This document shows positions 1-10,817 of a stretch of DNA of 45,606 nucleotides, one piece after another. A program made the position numbers and the translations under genes. A model generated the notes under the pieces. The model was not told the DNA's origin. It did not search any database and saw only the letters and a list, made by a program, of their open reading frames with translations. The stretch's first letter is position 1; every line of letters begins with the position of its first letter. The DNA is from Archangium sp. (GTDB lineage Bacteria; Myxococcota; Myxococcia; Myxococcales; Myxococcaceae), in assembly GCA_030695565.1 (NCBI GenBank), contig JAUYRZ010000095.1, positions 1-45,606 on the forward strand, given 5' to 3'.

Positions 1-305
1 CGAAGGACCTCGGCTGGCTGCACGCCGATCTCAACGGCACTGTCACCGCCTTCAGCCTGCGCGAGGTGCAGGGGCAGGGCGCCCTCGCCTTCTCCACCGG
101 CCTCCCTGCGAACTTTGGAGTGGCCCTCGAGGTGCACTCCACGTTTGGCAACAGGCGCCGGCCTGACGACGGCGGCCTGAGGGGAGTGGTGACCTGGTCT
201 CCAGGCGACCGGTTCGTCCTCGATCTGGGCGCCGATCTCGGCTTCTTCCGCGACAGCCGCGCCTGGTCGCTCTTCCTGGGCTTCGTCTTCGTGCCCACCG
301 CGTAA
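1..305 (+). CDS. C-terminal fragment of an outer-membrane beta-barrel (transporter-like) protein, 5' end off the window
   Basis: The reading frame is open from base 3 and ends at TAA 303-305, giving about 100 residues. Alternating hydrophobic/polar strands and the segments DLGWLHADLN, VVTWSPGDRFVLDLGADLGFF and a final strand ending FVFVPTA look like the last strands of a barrel of the MetA-pathway/transporter family (PF13557-like), where the end of the protein is a membrane strand. The family call is by eye from a fragment and no N-terminus or signal peptide can be seen. The only Met-like codon inside (GTG 66) is internal, so the gene starts upstream of the window. It is on the opposite strand from the next two genes and convergent with them. 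Confidence 0.6.
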   Translation, partial: KDLGWLHADLNGTVTAFSLREVQGQGALAFSTGLPANFGVALEVHSTFGNRRRPDDGGLRGVVTWSPGDRFVLDLGADLGFFRDSRAWSLFLGFVFVPTA

Positions 306-406
306 CGCGCTCGGCGCTGCCTGCCGACCGCAACTCGCACTCACCGAGGGCCAGGGGCTCGCTCGCGCGCTCGTTCTTCAGGGGCAGATCGTCACGTCGA
401 GCCCGC

Positions 407-751
407 TCATGGCTTCCGGACGGTGGGGAGCGCCTCGCGCAGCGCGTCGGGAGGATTCGAGGCGTCCGTGCCCGCTGCGAACTCGGTGGCGCCGCTGGTG
501 TGGACGAAAGGCCCGCCCTCCTCGGCAACGGTGATCGCCGCGCGATGCTCGGTCGCGGCGTCGTCTGCGCCGGTAGCGTTCTCGACGAAGGTCTCGGCCA
601 GCTCCTCGCCGAGGCCATCGGTTTCCATCGCCGTGCCCAGGATCAGGGGCTTGGGAGGCGCATCGACCGTCTGCGCTTCATCGACCTCGACGTCGCCGGG
701 GCGCTTCTTCACCGGGGCTCGCCGCTTCCTCGGGTGCTGATCGACCTTCAT
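407..751 (-). CDS. hypothetical protein, 114 aa, second gene of a two-gene unit
   Basis: I do not recognise a named family. The start ATG 751-749 is chosen because it has a strong Shine-Dalgarno (GGAGG seven bases upstream) and overlaps the TGA of the upstream gene as ATGA. The longer frame to 808 would bury the start in that gene. The N-terminus is very basic (KRRAPVKKR), followed by an acidic, Ala/Thr-rich, low-hydrophobicity body with EDGG-like segments (AEEGGPFVHTSG, FAAGTDASNPPD). There are no membrane segments or signal peptide, so a cytoplasmic, partly disordered protein is likely. Translational coupling suggests a shared role with the gene at 748-1233. Confidence 0.6.
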   Translation of the reverse strand: MKVDQHPRKRRAPVKKRPGDVEVDEAQTVDAPPKPLILGTAMETDGLGEELAETFVENATGADDAATEHRAAITVAEEGGPFVHTSGATEFAAGTDASNPPDALREALPTVRKP

Positions 752-1233
752 GGCCGTGCCTCCGCGGGGCGCCTCGAGGATGACAGCTGCGCGACGATCC
801 TCGCCCACGTCGTCGCGTCGATGGCCTGTCTGGGCAGCACCCGGGTCATGGGCGTCGCGCCGCCACGGCGCACGCCGAGCTCGAGGTGTGCGAGGTCGAG
901 GTACTCCTCGCCCTCGGCGAGCTGGGCCGTTGCCTCCGCGGTGCAGACCCGCGCGACCTCGTCGTCGCTGAGCAGCTCGAGAACGCGCTCGCGGGTGACC
1001 AGCTGGCGCGCGCGCGGCGACTTCCTCACGCGGCGAGCCACGGCCCCCCGGGTCTGCGCCTCCTGGGCGCGCTTCTCGTCCGCGCGCTCGTCGGCCTTTT
1101 GGCCTCGAAGCGCGGCGAACTGGCGGTTCGCCATCGCCACATTGACCGCCGACGGAACGGCCGGCTTCACCACGCCCGCACTGGGGTCCGTCGAGAGTGT
1201 GCCCCCCACGACGCCTGAAGGTTTCATCGCCAT
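748..1233 (-). CDS. hypothetical protein, 161 aa, first gene of a two-gene unit
   Basis: No family recognised. ATG 1233-1231 is preceded by AGGAG at 7-base spacing; upstream in-frame starts (1284) lack this. The N-terminus is low complexity (GGTLSTDPSAGVV, PAVPSAVNVAMANRQF), the middle is a highly charged helix (ADERADEKRAQEAQ), and the C-terminal half contains a compact segment (QLVTRERVLELLSDDEVARV, then YLDLAHLELGVRR and TPMTRVLPRQAI) that resembles a small helical domain. It ends in a 4-base overlap with the next gene, so the two are probably co-translated. Its promoter must lie in the 344-bp gap shared divergently with the gene at 1578. Confidence 0.6.
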   Translation of the reverse strand: MAMKPSGVVGGTLSTDPSAGVVKPAVPSAVNVAMANRQFAALRGQKADERADEKRAQEAQTRGAVARRVRKSPRARQLVTRERVLELLSDDEVARVCTAEATAQLAEGEEYLDLAHLELGVRRGGATPMTRVLPRQAIDATTWARIVAQLSSSRRPAEARP

Positions 1234-1577
1234 GTTCGTTCTCCTGGTTCGAGTTCCTCCTGACTCATGCATCTCGATGACCACGACGCGGCAGCCACTC
1301 GCTCACGGCACACCCCATGCGTGAGCACCGCGTAGCTCGGGTGGCGTGAGAGCGAAGGCCCGGGCGGCATACGCCCACCAAAGCGCCCCTGGCACGCCAG
1401 GCCGCCCCAGGCATTGCTGCTGGTCTGAACGCAGCATGGTTGGGGTTCGCCGATGGCAACGAAGGCGCGCCGCGGCTCGCGTCGTGCACACCTTGAGGAG
1501 CGTGGCTGCCAGCCGCCGCTGAAGCGATCTGCGAGCAACCAGCGCGCAGCAATTGACCCCAAGAATGGAGCGAAGCG
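1234..1577. promoter_or_regulatory. 344-bp divergent intergenic region with two small palindromes
   Basis: No convincing gene in either strand. It separates the minus-strand pair from the plus-strand run that begins at 1578, so both promoters should be here. Two inverted repeats are visible: GCTCACG 1301-1307 with CGTGAGC 1320-1326 (12-base loop), and CCTGGC-AC-GCCAGG at 1388-1401. I could not assign a clear sigma-70 or sigma-54 promoter. Shine-Dalgarno sites flank the region on both sides (AGGAG for 1233, GGAG at 1567-1570 for 1578). Confidence 0.35.
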
Positions 1578-2738
1578 ATGAGCACGCAGATCGGACTTAC
1601 GAATGAAGTACTCGCCGGGTTCTCATCCGACCATGAGCCGCCGTGCCTCTGCCTGTACCAGACGACTCACCGGCGGCACCCGGAGAACCAGCAAGATCCG
1701 ATTCGCTTTCGCAACCTCCTCAAGGAGCTGAAAGCGTCGCTCCGCCAGAAGTATCCGGCCGCCGACACAGGGCCGTTGCTCGAACCCTTCGAAGCACTCG
1801 CAGCCGACGCTGAGTTCTGGAACCACACCCTCGATGGCCTGGCCGTTCTGGGCGGGCGCGGCGTCTTTCGAGCCCTGAGGCTGCCCCAGCCGGTCGGAGA
1901 CCTGGTCGTGGTGGCCGACAGCTTTCACGTCAAGCCGCTGCGGCGCTTCCTTCAGTCGGTCGATCGCTACCAGGTCCTCGGCTTGAGCCTCGACAAGGTT
2001 CGGTTGTTCGAGGGCAACCGGCACGCACTTGATGAGCTCGAGCTGGTCGAGGGGGTGCCGCGAACGATCGCGGACGCTTTGGGCCGGGAGCTGACCGAAC
2101 CGCACCAGACGGTCTCCTCCCACGGAGGCGTGGGCGGGGCGAGCACCCCCATGCACCACGGCCACGGCGGAAAAGCAGACGAGGCAGACCTCGACGCACG
2201 TCGATTCTTCCGGGCCGTCGATCGCGCGGTGCTCGAGCACTACAGCAAGCCCTCGGGCCTCCCGCTGATCCTGGCGGCGTTGCCCGAACACCATCACCTC
2301 TTTCGCGAGGTCAGCCAGAACCCGCATCTGATCGACGAGGGCGTTCGCTCCAGCCCCGGTTCCCTGTCGGCTGACCAACTCCGCGCGCTCGCCTGGCAGG
2401 CCGTCGAGCCTCGATACCAGGCGCGGCTGGCAGCCCTCTGCGAGGAGTTCGACCACGCCCGGTCCACGAGCGTTGGAAGTGACAACCTGGCGCAGGTCGC
2501 GGAGGCCTCCAGCTCTGGCCGGGTCGAGACGCTGCTGATCGAGGCCGATCGCCAGATCGCCGGCCGGCTCGAGGGCGCCACGGGCCGGGTCGAGCTCGCC
2601 AACCTCAACGATCCGCACATCGACGACCTGCTCGACGATCTGGGCGAGCTGGTCGCCCAGAAGGGAGGGACGGTGTTGGTGATTCCCTCTGAGCAGATGC
2701 CATCGCGCACGGGGCTCGCAGCCATCTACCGACACTGA
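1578..2738 (+). CDS. bacterial archaeo-eukaryotic release factor-like protein (baeRF family 3)
   Basis: A 386-residue protein. The N-terminal segment (CLCLYQTTHRRHPENQQDPI, then RFRNLLKELKASLRQ) and the overall length match baeRF family 3 proteins, bacterial relatives of eRF1/aRF1 thought to act on ribosomes under stress. The middle has an eRF1 domain-2-like core, but where eRF1 has its GGQ hydrolysis loop this protein has a Gly/His-rich stretch (about residues 178-197, with HHGHGGKADE) and no GGQ, so peptide release by the classical mechanism is doubtful. The C-terminal third (VETLLIEADRQIAGRL, then GGTVLVIPSEQMP) is the domain-3-like fold. GGAG at 1567-1570 supports the start. It is followed after 25 bases by a ribosome hibernation factor, which fits a role on idle ribosomes. 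Confidence 0.75.
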   Translation: MSTQIGLTNEVLAGFSSDHEPPCLCLYQTTHRRHPENQQDPIRFRNLLKELKASLRQKYPAADTGPLLEPFEALAADAEFWNHTLDGLAVLGGRGVFRALRLPQPVGDLVVVADSFHVKPLRRFLQSVDRYQVLGLSLDKVRLFEGNRHALDELELVEGVPRTIADALGRELTEPHQTVSSHGGVGGASTPMHHGHGGKADEADLDARRFFRAVDRAVLEHYSKPSGLPLILAALPEHHHLFREVSQNPHLIDEGVRSSPGSLSADQLRALAWQAVEPRYQARLAALCEEFDHARSTSVGSDNLAQVAEASSSGRVETLLIEADRQIAGRLEGATGRVELANLNDPHIDDLLDDLGELVAQKGGTVLVIPSEQMPSRTGLAAIYRH

Positions 2739-2763
2739 GCACACAGAACAACCAAGGAAGTCC

Positions 2764-5047
<2,284 letters not shown>

Positions 5048-5051
<4 letters not shown>

Positions 5052-5377
5052 GTGACCAACGGCCGCGCAGCGTCGAGAAGGGCGCCTCGAACCTCGCCGA
5101 GCAGATCGGCACCAGGGCGGCGCGCAAGCTGAAGGCACGCAAGTCGAAACAGGGTGTCTGGTTTGGCCTCGGCATGATGGGGCTCATCGGCTGGTCGGTG
5201 GTGATCCCGACGCTGCTCGGGGCGGCCCTCGGCCTCTGGTTGGACGACAGACACCCGGGCACGCACCGCTGGACGCTGGCCCTGCTGGTGGTCGGCCTCA
5301 CGCTCGGTTGCCTCAATGCCTGGCATTGGGTGACGAAGGAAGACAAGGCGATTCGCGAGGAGGACAGCGATGACTGA
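5048..5377 (+). CDS. atpQ: N-ATPase accessory membrane subunit AtpQ (AtpI/gene1-like)
   Basis: 109 residues. A basic N-terminus (ARKLKARKSKQG) precedes two hydrophobic hairpin helices, GLGMMGLIGWSVVIPTLLGA and WTLALLVVGLTLGCLNAW, separated by a short polar turn (WLDDRHPG), and an acidic tail. This is the topology and composition of the ATPase_gene1 family (PF09527). In N-ATPase operons AtpQ occupies exactly this place, after atpC and before atpR. A role in assembly or ion (possibly Mg or Ca) handling has been suggested for the family but is not proven. ATG overlaps the atpC stop by 4 bases and the gene overlaps atpR by 8. Confidence 0.85.
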
Positions 5378-5657
5378 AATGCCTGAGTTGATCCTCTCGG
5401 GGCTCGTGGGGGTGCTGCTCGGCGCCGGCTTCTTCGGGGGCCTCTGGTGGACCGTGCGCAAGACGCTCTCGTCCAGTCGCCCCGCGGTCTGGGTCTTCGG
5501 GAGCATGCTGCTGCGGGTGAGCGCCGTGGTCGCAGGGCTCTTCTTCGTGGCCGGCGGGCGTTGGGAGCGCCTGCTGGCTTGCCTGCTGGGCTTCATCGTG
5601 GCGCGCCTGATCGTGATCCGGCTCACCCTGCTGGCGGAGCGTCGCCATGCGCCTTAG
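5370..5657 (+). CDS. atpR: N-ATPase membrane subunit AtpR
   Basis: 95 residues with three hydrophobic helices: LILSGLVGVLLGAGFFGGLW, VFGSMLLRVSAVVAGLFFVA, and LLACLLGFIVARLIVIRLTL. Conserved-looking Arg residues inside helices two and three (LLRVSA, VARLIVIR) are typical of AtpR (PF12966), which is found only in N-ATPase operons; it has been proposed to interact with the c-ring carboxylates through these Arg residues. The neighbours (atpQ before, atpB after, overlaps of 8 and 11 bases) make the assignment firm even though the protein is short. Confidence 0.87.
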   Translation: MTEMPELILSGLVGVLLGAGFFGGLWWTVRKTLSSSRPAVWVFGSMLLRVSAVVAGLFFVAGGRWERLLACLLGFIVARLIVIRLTLLAERRHAP

Positions 5658-6360
5658 CCCCGACTCGCTGATCTACCTGCAATGGGGGTTCGTCAAACTC
5701 AACGCCACCATCGTGTTCACCTGGGCCTTGATGCTGGTGTTGGCCGTCAGCGCGAAGCTGATCACCCGCAGGTTGTCGACCAGCCACGAGCGCTCGGGTT
5801 GGCAGAACCTGCTGGAGATCGTGGTGACGGCCATTCAGAAGCAGATCGAAGAGATCGGGCTCAGCCGCCCCGAGCGCTACCTCAGCTTTCTGGGCACGCT
5901 CTTCCTGTTCGTCGCGACCGCCAGCGTCTTCACCATCGTCCCCGGCTACGAGGCGCCCACGAGCTCACTCTCGACGACGACGGCGCTCGCGTTGTGCGTG
6001 CTCGTGGCAGCGCCGGTGTTCGGCATCACGCAGCAGGGGCTGGGCGGCTATCTCAAGACCTACGTCGAGCCGACGTTCGTGATGCTGCCGTTCAACATCA
6101 TCAGCGAGGTGTCCCGCACCCTGGCGCTGGCCGTGCGCCTCTTCGGCAACATGATGAGCGGCGCGATGATCGTCGCCATCCTGCTCACGATCATGCCGTT
6201 CGTGCTGCCCGCCGTGATGACGGTGCTCGGGCTCCTGACCGGCATGGTGCAGGCCTACATCTTCAGCATTCTGGCCGCGGTCTACATCGCGGCCGCGACC
6301 CGGGCCCGCAAGCCCAAACCAGAACCAAAGGCAGACACCACGCCGGCCCACGCCACCTGA
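5647..6360 (+). CDS. atpB: N-type ATPase Fo subunit a
   Basis: A 237-residue membrane protein. The diagnostic helix ALAVRLFGNMMSGAMIV carries the essential Arg of subunit a (equivalent to E. coli aArg210), and the following hydrophobic segments with GMVQAYIFSILAAVYI form the last helices facing the c-ring. The N-terminus (SPDSLIYLQWGFVKLNATI) matches N-ATPase a subunits and lacks a signal-like extension. The C-terminus is a polar tail (RKPKPEPKADTTP). It forms the ion half-channels and overlaps atpR by 11 bases. Confidence 0.92.
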   Translation: MRLSPDSLIYLQWGFVKLNATIVFTWALMLVLAVSAKLITRRLSTSHERSGWQNLLEIVVTAIQKQIEEIGLSRPERYLSFLGTLFLFVATASVFTIVPGYEAPTSSLSTTTALALCVLVAAPVFGITQQGLGGYLKTYVEPTFVMLPFNIISEVSRTLALAVRLFGNMMSGAMIVAILLTIMPFVLPAVMTVLGLLTGMVQAYIFSILAAVYIAAATRARKPKPEPKADTTPAHAT

Positions 6361-6389
6361 AACCAAGACCAAAGAGCAAGGACAAGCCC

Positions 6390-6671
6390 ATGGAAAGCCT
6401 GACAGCCATCGCGGTCGCATCCATCTGCATCGCAGGAATCACCACCGGCTTCGGGACCATGGCCCCTGCCTTCGCCGAGGGCCGCGCGGTGGCGACAGCC
6501 CTGAGCTCACTCGCCCAACAACCCGATGCGTCGGCGACGATCACCCGAACGTTGTTCGTCGGCCTGGCGATGATCGAATCGACAGCCATCTACTGCTTCG
6601 TCGTCTCGATGATCCTCATCTTCGCCAATCCCTTCTGGAATCACGCCATCGCCCAGACTGCGGGGAAGTGA
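6390..6671 (+). CDS. atpE: N-type ATPase Fo subunit c
   Basis: 93 residues forming a two-helix hairpin: helix 1 about 5-40, polar loop AQQPDAS, helix 2 about 52-80. Helix 2 contains LAMIESTAIYCF, with the ion-binding Glu followed by Ser-Thr and a Tyr, a set seen in Na+-binding c subunits. Helix 1 however has APAFAEGRAV, so the Gln ligand of Na+ rotors such as Ilyobacter is replaced and a second Glu lies close to the site. A closely similar c subunit in Burkholderia pseudomallei was reported to form a 17-mer that is H+ specific, so proton coupling is at least as likely as sodium here. The start ATG 6390 gives the normal length; the larger frame opening at 5682 is out-of-frame noise over atpB. 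Confidence 0.93.
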   Translation: MESLTAIAVASICIAGITTGFGTMAPAFAEGRAVATALSSLAQQPDASATITRTLFVGLAMIESTAIYCFVVSMILIFANPFWNHAIAQTAGK

Positions 6672-6674
6672 GCG

Positions 6675-7502
6675 GTGCTCATCGACTGGTTCACCGTCGG
6701 CGCGCAGGTGCTCAACTTCGCGCTCCTCGTCTTCCTGATGAGGCGCTTCCTCTACAAGCCGATCCTCGCGGCCATCGCCGCGCGCGAGAAGAAGATCGCC
6801 GCCGAGCTGGCCGACGCCGACGCGCAGAAGGCCGAAGCCGGCAAGGAGCGCGACGACTTGCGGCAGAAGAACGAGTCGTTCGACCAGGAGCGCGCGGCGC
6901 TGATGAGCGAAGCCCGAGACGAGGCGAAGGCCGAGCGTCAACGGCTCCTCGCTGAAGCGCGAAAGGCCGCCGAGGCCTTGAGCGCGAAGCGACAGGAGAC
7001 GCTCGCAAACGAGGCGACGCAGCTCAACGGGGCCCTGGTGCGAAAGACGCAGGCCGAGGTCTTCGCCATCGCCCGCAAGACGCTGACGGATCTCGCCACG
7101 GTGAGCCTCGAGGAGCGCGTCGGCGAGGTCTTCACCCGACGCCTGCGCGAGCTGAAGGGAGAGGCGAAGGAGCGCCTGGGCGCGTCGCTGAAGTCGCAGT
7201 CGAGCCCGGCGATCGTCCGCAGCGCCTTCGAGCTGCCGCCCGAGCAGCGCGCCGCGATCCAGCAGGCGCTCAACGAGACGTTCTCGTCCGAGGTCCGCAT
7301 CCGCTTCGAGGCCGCGCCTGACCTGGTGAGCGGCATCGAACTCTCCACCGAGGGGCAGAAGCTGGCCTGGAGCATCGCGGACTACCTTTCCACTCTGGAG
7401 AAGGCCGTCGCCCAGCTGCTGAAGGACAGCCACAAGCCGCCTGCGGCCAAACCGAAGCCCGAACCAACCGAAGAACCGATCGCCGAGGCGAAGCGTCCTT
7501 GA
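6675..7502 (+). CDS. atpF: N-type ATPase Fo subunit b with delta-like C-terminal extension
   Basis: 275 residues. One N-terminal membrane helix ([20 protein letters not shown]) is followed by the usual [17 protein letters not shown] segment, then a long charged stalk helix to about residue 170. The last 100 residues ([35 protein letters not shown]) look like the C-terminal part of a delta/OSCP subunit, and the operon has no separate atpH, so this protein probably supplies both stator functions. Standard b subunits are about 155-170 residues. GTG start 6675 lies three bases after atpE; a Pro/Lys-rich tail ends in a 4-base overlap with atpA. Confidence 0.9.
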   Translation: MLIDWFTVGAQVLNFALLVFLMRRFLYKPILAAIAAREKKIAAELADADAQKAEAGKERDDLRQKNESFDQERAALMSEARDEAKAERQRLLAEARKAAEALSAKRQETLANEATQLNGALVRKTQAEVFAIARKTLTDLATVSLEERVGEVFTRRLRELKGEAKERLGASLKSQSSPAIVRSAFELPPEQRAAIQQALNETFSSEVRIRFEAAPDLVSGIELSTEGQKLAWSIADYLSTLEKAVAQLLKDSHKPPAAKPKPEPTEEPIAEAKRP

Positions 7503-9064
7503 GCGCCCCGACCGCGAGCCTGCAGCAGGTCTTCGACGAGGCGCTGACGGGCCTCAGCCAGAGTCGCGAGGCCTTCACCACGCAGCTCGCCCCGCGCGAG
7601 GTGGGCACGATCACGGCGATCTCCACGGGCATCGCCCGGGTCGCAGGGCTGCAGGGCGTCGGCTTCGAGGAGCTCGTGAAGTTTCCCGGCGGCGTCTTCG
7701 GCATCGCGTTCAACGTCGATGAAGACGAGATCGGCGTGGTGCTGCTCGGCGAGTACTGGCATCTCCACGCCGGTGACGAGGTCGAGCGCACCGGCCGGGT
7801 GATGGACGTGGCGGTGGGCGACGGCGTGGTCGGTCGGGTGATCGACCCACTCGGGCGGCCCCTCGATGGACACGGGCCCCTGGCGTCCAGCGAGCGCCTG
7901 CCCATCGAGCGGCCCGCGCCGCCGATCATGGATCGCGCGCCGGTCACGGTGCCGCTCCAGACCGGCCTCAAGGTGATCGACGCGCTCATTCCCATCGGGC
8001 GCGGCCAGCGCGAGCTGATCCTGGGCGACCGCCAGACCGGCAAGACAGCCATCGCGCTCGACGCCATCCTCAATCAGCGCGGCCAGAACGTGCTGTGTAT
8101 TTACTGTGCGATTGGCCAGCGGGCCTCGGGCGTGGCCAAGGCGGTGGCCACCCTGCGCGAGAAGGGCGCCATGGAATACACGGTCGTGGTCGTGACCGAA
8201 GGCAACGACCCACCCGGGCTCGCCTTCATCGCGCCCTACGCCGCGACCAGCATCGCCGAACACTTCATGGAGGCGGGCCGCGACGTGCTGATCGTCTACG
8301 ACGATCTGACGCACCACGCGCGCGCGTACCGTGAGCTCTCCTTGCTGCTGCGCCGGCCGCCGGGGCGGGAAGCCTTCCCCGGCGACATCTTCTACGTCCA
8401 CTCGCGGTTGCTGGAACGTGCCACCCACCTGCGCGCGGACCTCGGCGGTGGCTCGCTCACCGCCCTGCCCATCATCGAGACCCAGGCACAGGACATCTCT
8501 GCGTACATTCCGACGAACCTGATCTCGATCACCGACGGGCAGATCTACCTGTCTCCTTCGCTGTTCGAGTTGGGCGTGCTGCCCGCGGTCGACGTCGGCA
8601 AGTCGGTCTCGCGCGTCGGCGGCAAGGCGCAGCGCGCGGCCTACCGGGCCGTGGCCGGCGATCTCAAGCTCGCCTACGCACAGTTCGAGGAGCTGGAGAC
8701 CTTCGCCCGGTTCGGAGCCCGCCTCGATGAAGAGACGCGCAAGACGATTGAACATGGCCGGCGCATCCGGGCCTGCCTCAAGCAGCCGCAGTTCGCGCCG
8801 GTGTCCGTGCCCGAACAGATCGTGGTGCTGCTCGCGCTGACCGCGGAGCTCTTCGACCTGGTTCCGCCCGACCAGATGAATGACGCCGAACACGCCACGC
8901 GCGAGGCGGCGGCGCAGCTCCCAGCTGAGGTCCGCGCTCGCTTCGAGACGGCCGCCGAACTCAGTGACGAGGACCGAACGGCCATCGTCGAGCTCGCCAG
9001 AAAGGCGCTGGCGCCGTTCCAGCCGAAGGCCGTGCCCGATTCGAAGCCGGGGCGCGAATCATGA
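7499..9064 (+). CDS. atpA: N-type ATPase F1 alpha subunit
   Basis: 521 residues. The non-catalytic nucleotide site [13 protein letters not shown] (about residues 177-189) is intact, [20 protein letters not shown] replaces the usual [33 protein letters not shown] and [17 protein letters not shown] are canonical, and the Arg finger is in [10 protein letters not shown]. The C-terminus has extra residues after the standard end ([13 protein letters not shown]). Initiation is at TTG 7499, overlapping the atpF stop as TTGA; no ATG or GTG lies near the conserved N-terminus and translation probably depends on coupling from atpF. Confidence 0.93.
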   Translation: MSAPTASLQQVFDEALTGLSQSREAFTTQLAPREVGTITAISTGIARVAGLQGVGFEELVKFPGGVFGIAFNVDEDEIGVVLLGEYWHLHAGDEVERTGRVMDVAVGDGVVGRVIDPLGRPLDGHGPLASSERLPIERPAPPIMDRAPVTVPLQTGLKVIDALIPIGRGQRELILGDRQTGKTAIALDAILNQRGQNVLCIYCAIGQRASGVAKAVATLREKGAMEYTVVVVTEGNDPPGLAFIAPYAATSIAEHFMEAGRDVLIVYDDLTHHARAYRELSLLLRRPPGREAFPGDIFYVHSRLLERATHLRADLGGGSLTALPIIETQAQDISAYIPTNLISITDGQIYLSPSLFELGVLPAVDVGKSVSRVGGKAQRAAYRAVAGDLKLAYAQFEELETFARFGARLDEETRKTIEHGRRIRACLKQPQFAPVSVPEQIVVLLALTAELFDLVPPDQMNDAEHATREAAAQLPAEVRARFETAAELSDEDRTAIVELARKALAPFQPKAVPDSKPGRES

Positions 9065-9939
9065 GCGACACCCGGGCCAACCTGCGTCGAAAGATCGCCA
9101 GCGCCGGCGATCTCCAGTCCGTCGTGCGGACGATGAAGGCCCTGGCGGCCGCCAGCGTGGGTCAGTACGAGAAGTCGGTGCAGGCGCTGGGCGACGCCGA
9201 ACGAACGGTGCAGCTCGGGCTCGGGGCCTGCCTGCGGCAAGGCGCCGCAGCGCCGCGCGCCGGGCCTCAGCGGCCACAGCCCGGGGCGTTCAACGCCGTG
9301 GTGTTCGGCTCGGATCAGGGCCTCGTCGGTCAGTTCAACGAGGTCGTCGTCGAGCACGCGCTCGAGGCGCTCTCCCAGCTTCCCGGCGAGGCACGGGTCT
9401 GGGCCGTCGGAGCGCGCGCCTACGCCCGACTCGCCGACGCGGGGCTGCGGCTGCAGGAACGCCTCGTCGTGCCGACCTCGGTCAAGGCCATCAGCCCGCT
9501 GGTCGGCCGCATCCTCGTGGACACGGAGGCGAGCGAGGTCGTCGAGCTCCACCTCTTTCACAACCGGCCCACCTCGGGAGGGGCCTATGCGCCCATCGGC
9601 CAGCGAGTGCTCCCGCTGGACGACGCCTGGAGAGCCGAGCGCGCGGCCCTCCCCTGGCCCGGGAAGACCCTGCCCGAGGTGCTCGGGGGCACCGAGACGG
9701 TCCTGCGCGGGCTCATTCGCGAGTCCCTCTTCATCTCGCTCTTTCGGGCGTGTGCCGAGTCGCTGGCCAGCGAGAACGCGAGCCGCCTCGCGGCCATGCA
9801 GCGCGCCGACAAGAACATCGATGAGCTGCTCGAAGGACTGAACCGCACCTTCCAGCGGTTGCGTCAGAGCAGCATCGACGAGGAGCTGTTCGACGTCGTC
9901 TCCGGTTTCGAAGCGCTCTCGAAGGAGAACTCACGATGA
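9061..9939 (+). CDS. atpG: N-type ATPase F1 gamma subunit
   Basis: 292 residues. The N-terminal rotor helix ([29 protein letters not shown]) and the C-terminal helix with [20 protein letters not shown], both needed for the coiled-coil shaft, are present. The central Rossmann-like domain is recognisable from [14 protein letters not shown], a variant of the SDRGLCGxxN motif in housekeeping gamma subunits. This closes the nine-gene N-ATPase set. The 4-base ATGA overlaps on both sides tie it to atpA and to the polyphosphate kinase that follows. Confidence 0.92.
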   Translation: MSDTRANLRRKIASAGDLQSVVRTMKALAAASVGQYEKSVQALGDAERTVQLGLGACLRQGAAAPRAGPQRPQPGAFNAVVFGSDQGLVGQFNEVVVEHALEALSQLPGEARVWAVGARAYARLADAGLRLQERLVVPTSVKAISPLVGRILVDTEASEVVELHLFHNRPTSGGAYAPIGQRVLPLDDAWRAERAALPWPGKTLPEVLGGTETVLRGLIRESLFISLFRACAESLASENASRLAAMQRADKNIDELLEGLNRTFQRLRQSSIDEELFDVVSGFEALSKENSR

Positions 9940-10817
9940 AGATCAAGCCAGCCGAGTTCCGTGTGCCGCCAGGGATGAAGGTCGACCTCGAGAAGTGGCC
10001 GACCCGTGGGAAGCCGCCCTACAAGTCGAAGAAGCACTACAAGAAACGACTCGCGGAGCAGGTCGACGAGCTCAGCACCCTTCAACGCCTGCACTACGCC
10101 TCGAACCGCTACGCCGTGCTGGTCATCTTCCAGGCGATGGACGCCGCCGGGAAAGACGGCGCCATTCGGCACGTGATGTCGGGGGTCAACCCGCAGGGCT
10201 GCCAGGTCTTCAGCTTCAGCCACCCGAGCGCCACGGAGCTCGACCATGACTTCCTGTGGCGCACGACCCGATCGCTCCCCGAGCGCGGCCGCATCGGCAT
10301 CTTCAACCGCTCCTATTACGAAGAGGTGCTGATCGTTCGGGTGCACCCGGAGATCCTCCGCACCCAGAGCCTGCCCGACGAGCTGCTGCTCGATGAGAGC
10401 GCCATCTGGAAGCAGCGCTATGCCTCGATCGTCAACCTGGAGGATCACCTCCAGAACAACGGCACGCGGGTGATCAAGATCTTCCTGCACCTGTCCGAGA
10501 AGGAGCAGCAGAAGCGCTTCCTCGCGCGCATCGACGACCCCGACAAGAACTGGAAGTTCAGCCTCGCTGACATCGAAGAGAGAAAGTTCTGGGCCGACTA
10601 CATGAAGGCCTACGAGGCGTGCCTGAGCGCGACCAGCACCCGCGCCGCGCCCTGGTACGTGGTGCCTGCTGACGACAAAGACAGCGCGCGGTTGATCGTC
10701 GCGGAGATCATCCTCGACGTCTTCAAGAGCCTGAAGATGAGCTACCCCCGCCCCACCGACAAGCGGCGCGAGGAGCTGCAGTCGATTCGGAAGAGGCTCG
10801 TGAGGTCGGCCCGATGA
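9936..10817 (+). CDS. polyphosphate:nucleotide phosphotransferase, PPK2 family
   Basis: 293 residues. The Walker A region is [17 protein letters not shown] and continues [16 protein letters not shown]; the Walker B region is [15 protein letters not shown]; the helical lid contains [15 protein letters not shown] and [16 protein letters not shown]. These place it in the PPK2 group typified by TIGR03709, which transfers phosphate between polyphosphate and nucleoside mono- or diphosphates, here most plausibly making ATP or ADP from stored polyphosphate. The substrate (AMP versus ADP) cannot be read from sequence by eye. ATGA overlap with atpG and with the phosphoketolase suggests a common energy-supply role with the ATPase. 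Confidence 0.9.
   Translation: MKIKPAEFRVPPGMKVDLEKWPTRGKPPYKSKKHYKKRLAEQVDELSTLQRLHYASNRYAVLVIFQAMDAAGKDGAIRHVMSGVNPQGCQVFSFSHPSATELDHDFLWRTTRSLPERGRIGIFNRSYYEEVLIVRVHPEILRTQSLPDELLLDESAIWKQRYASIVNLEDHLQNNGTRVIKIFLHLSEKEQQKRFLARIDDPDKNWKFSLADIEERKFWADYMKAYEACLSATSTRAAPWYVVPADDKDSARLIVAEIILDVFKSLKMSYPRPTDKRREELQSIRKRLVRSAR

Noticed and set aside
1268-1279. 12-base identity with the hairpin arm (TGCATCTCGATG)
   Set aside because: No inverted partner or flanking similarity at this site; likely chance.
1388-1416. Sigma-54 promoter (TGGCAC at 1390-1395)
   Set aside because: The -12 TGC element is not at the required spacing.
6390-6671. Na+-specific ATPase
   Set aside because: Helix 1 lacks the Gln ligand and a close homologue is H+ specific; specificity left open.
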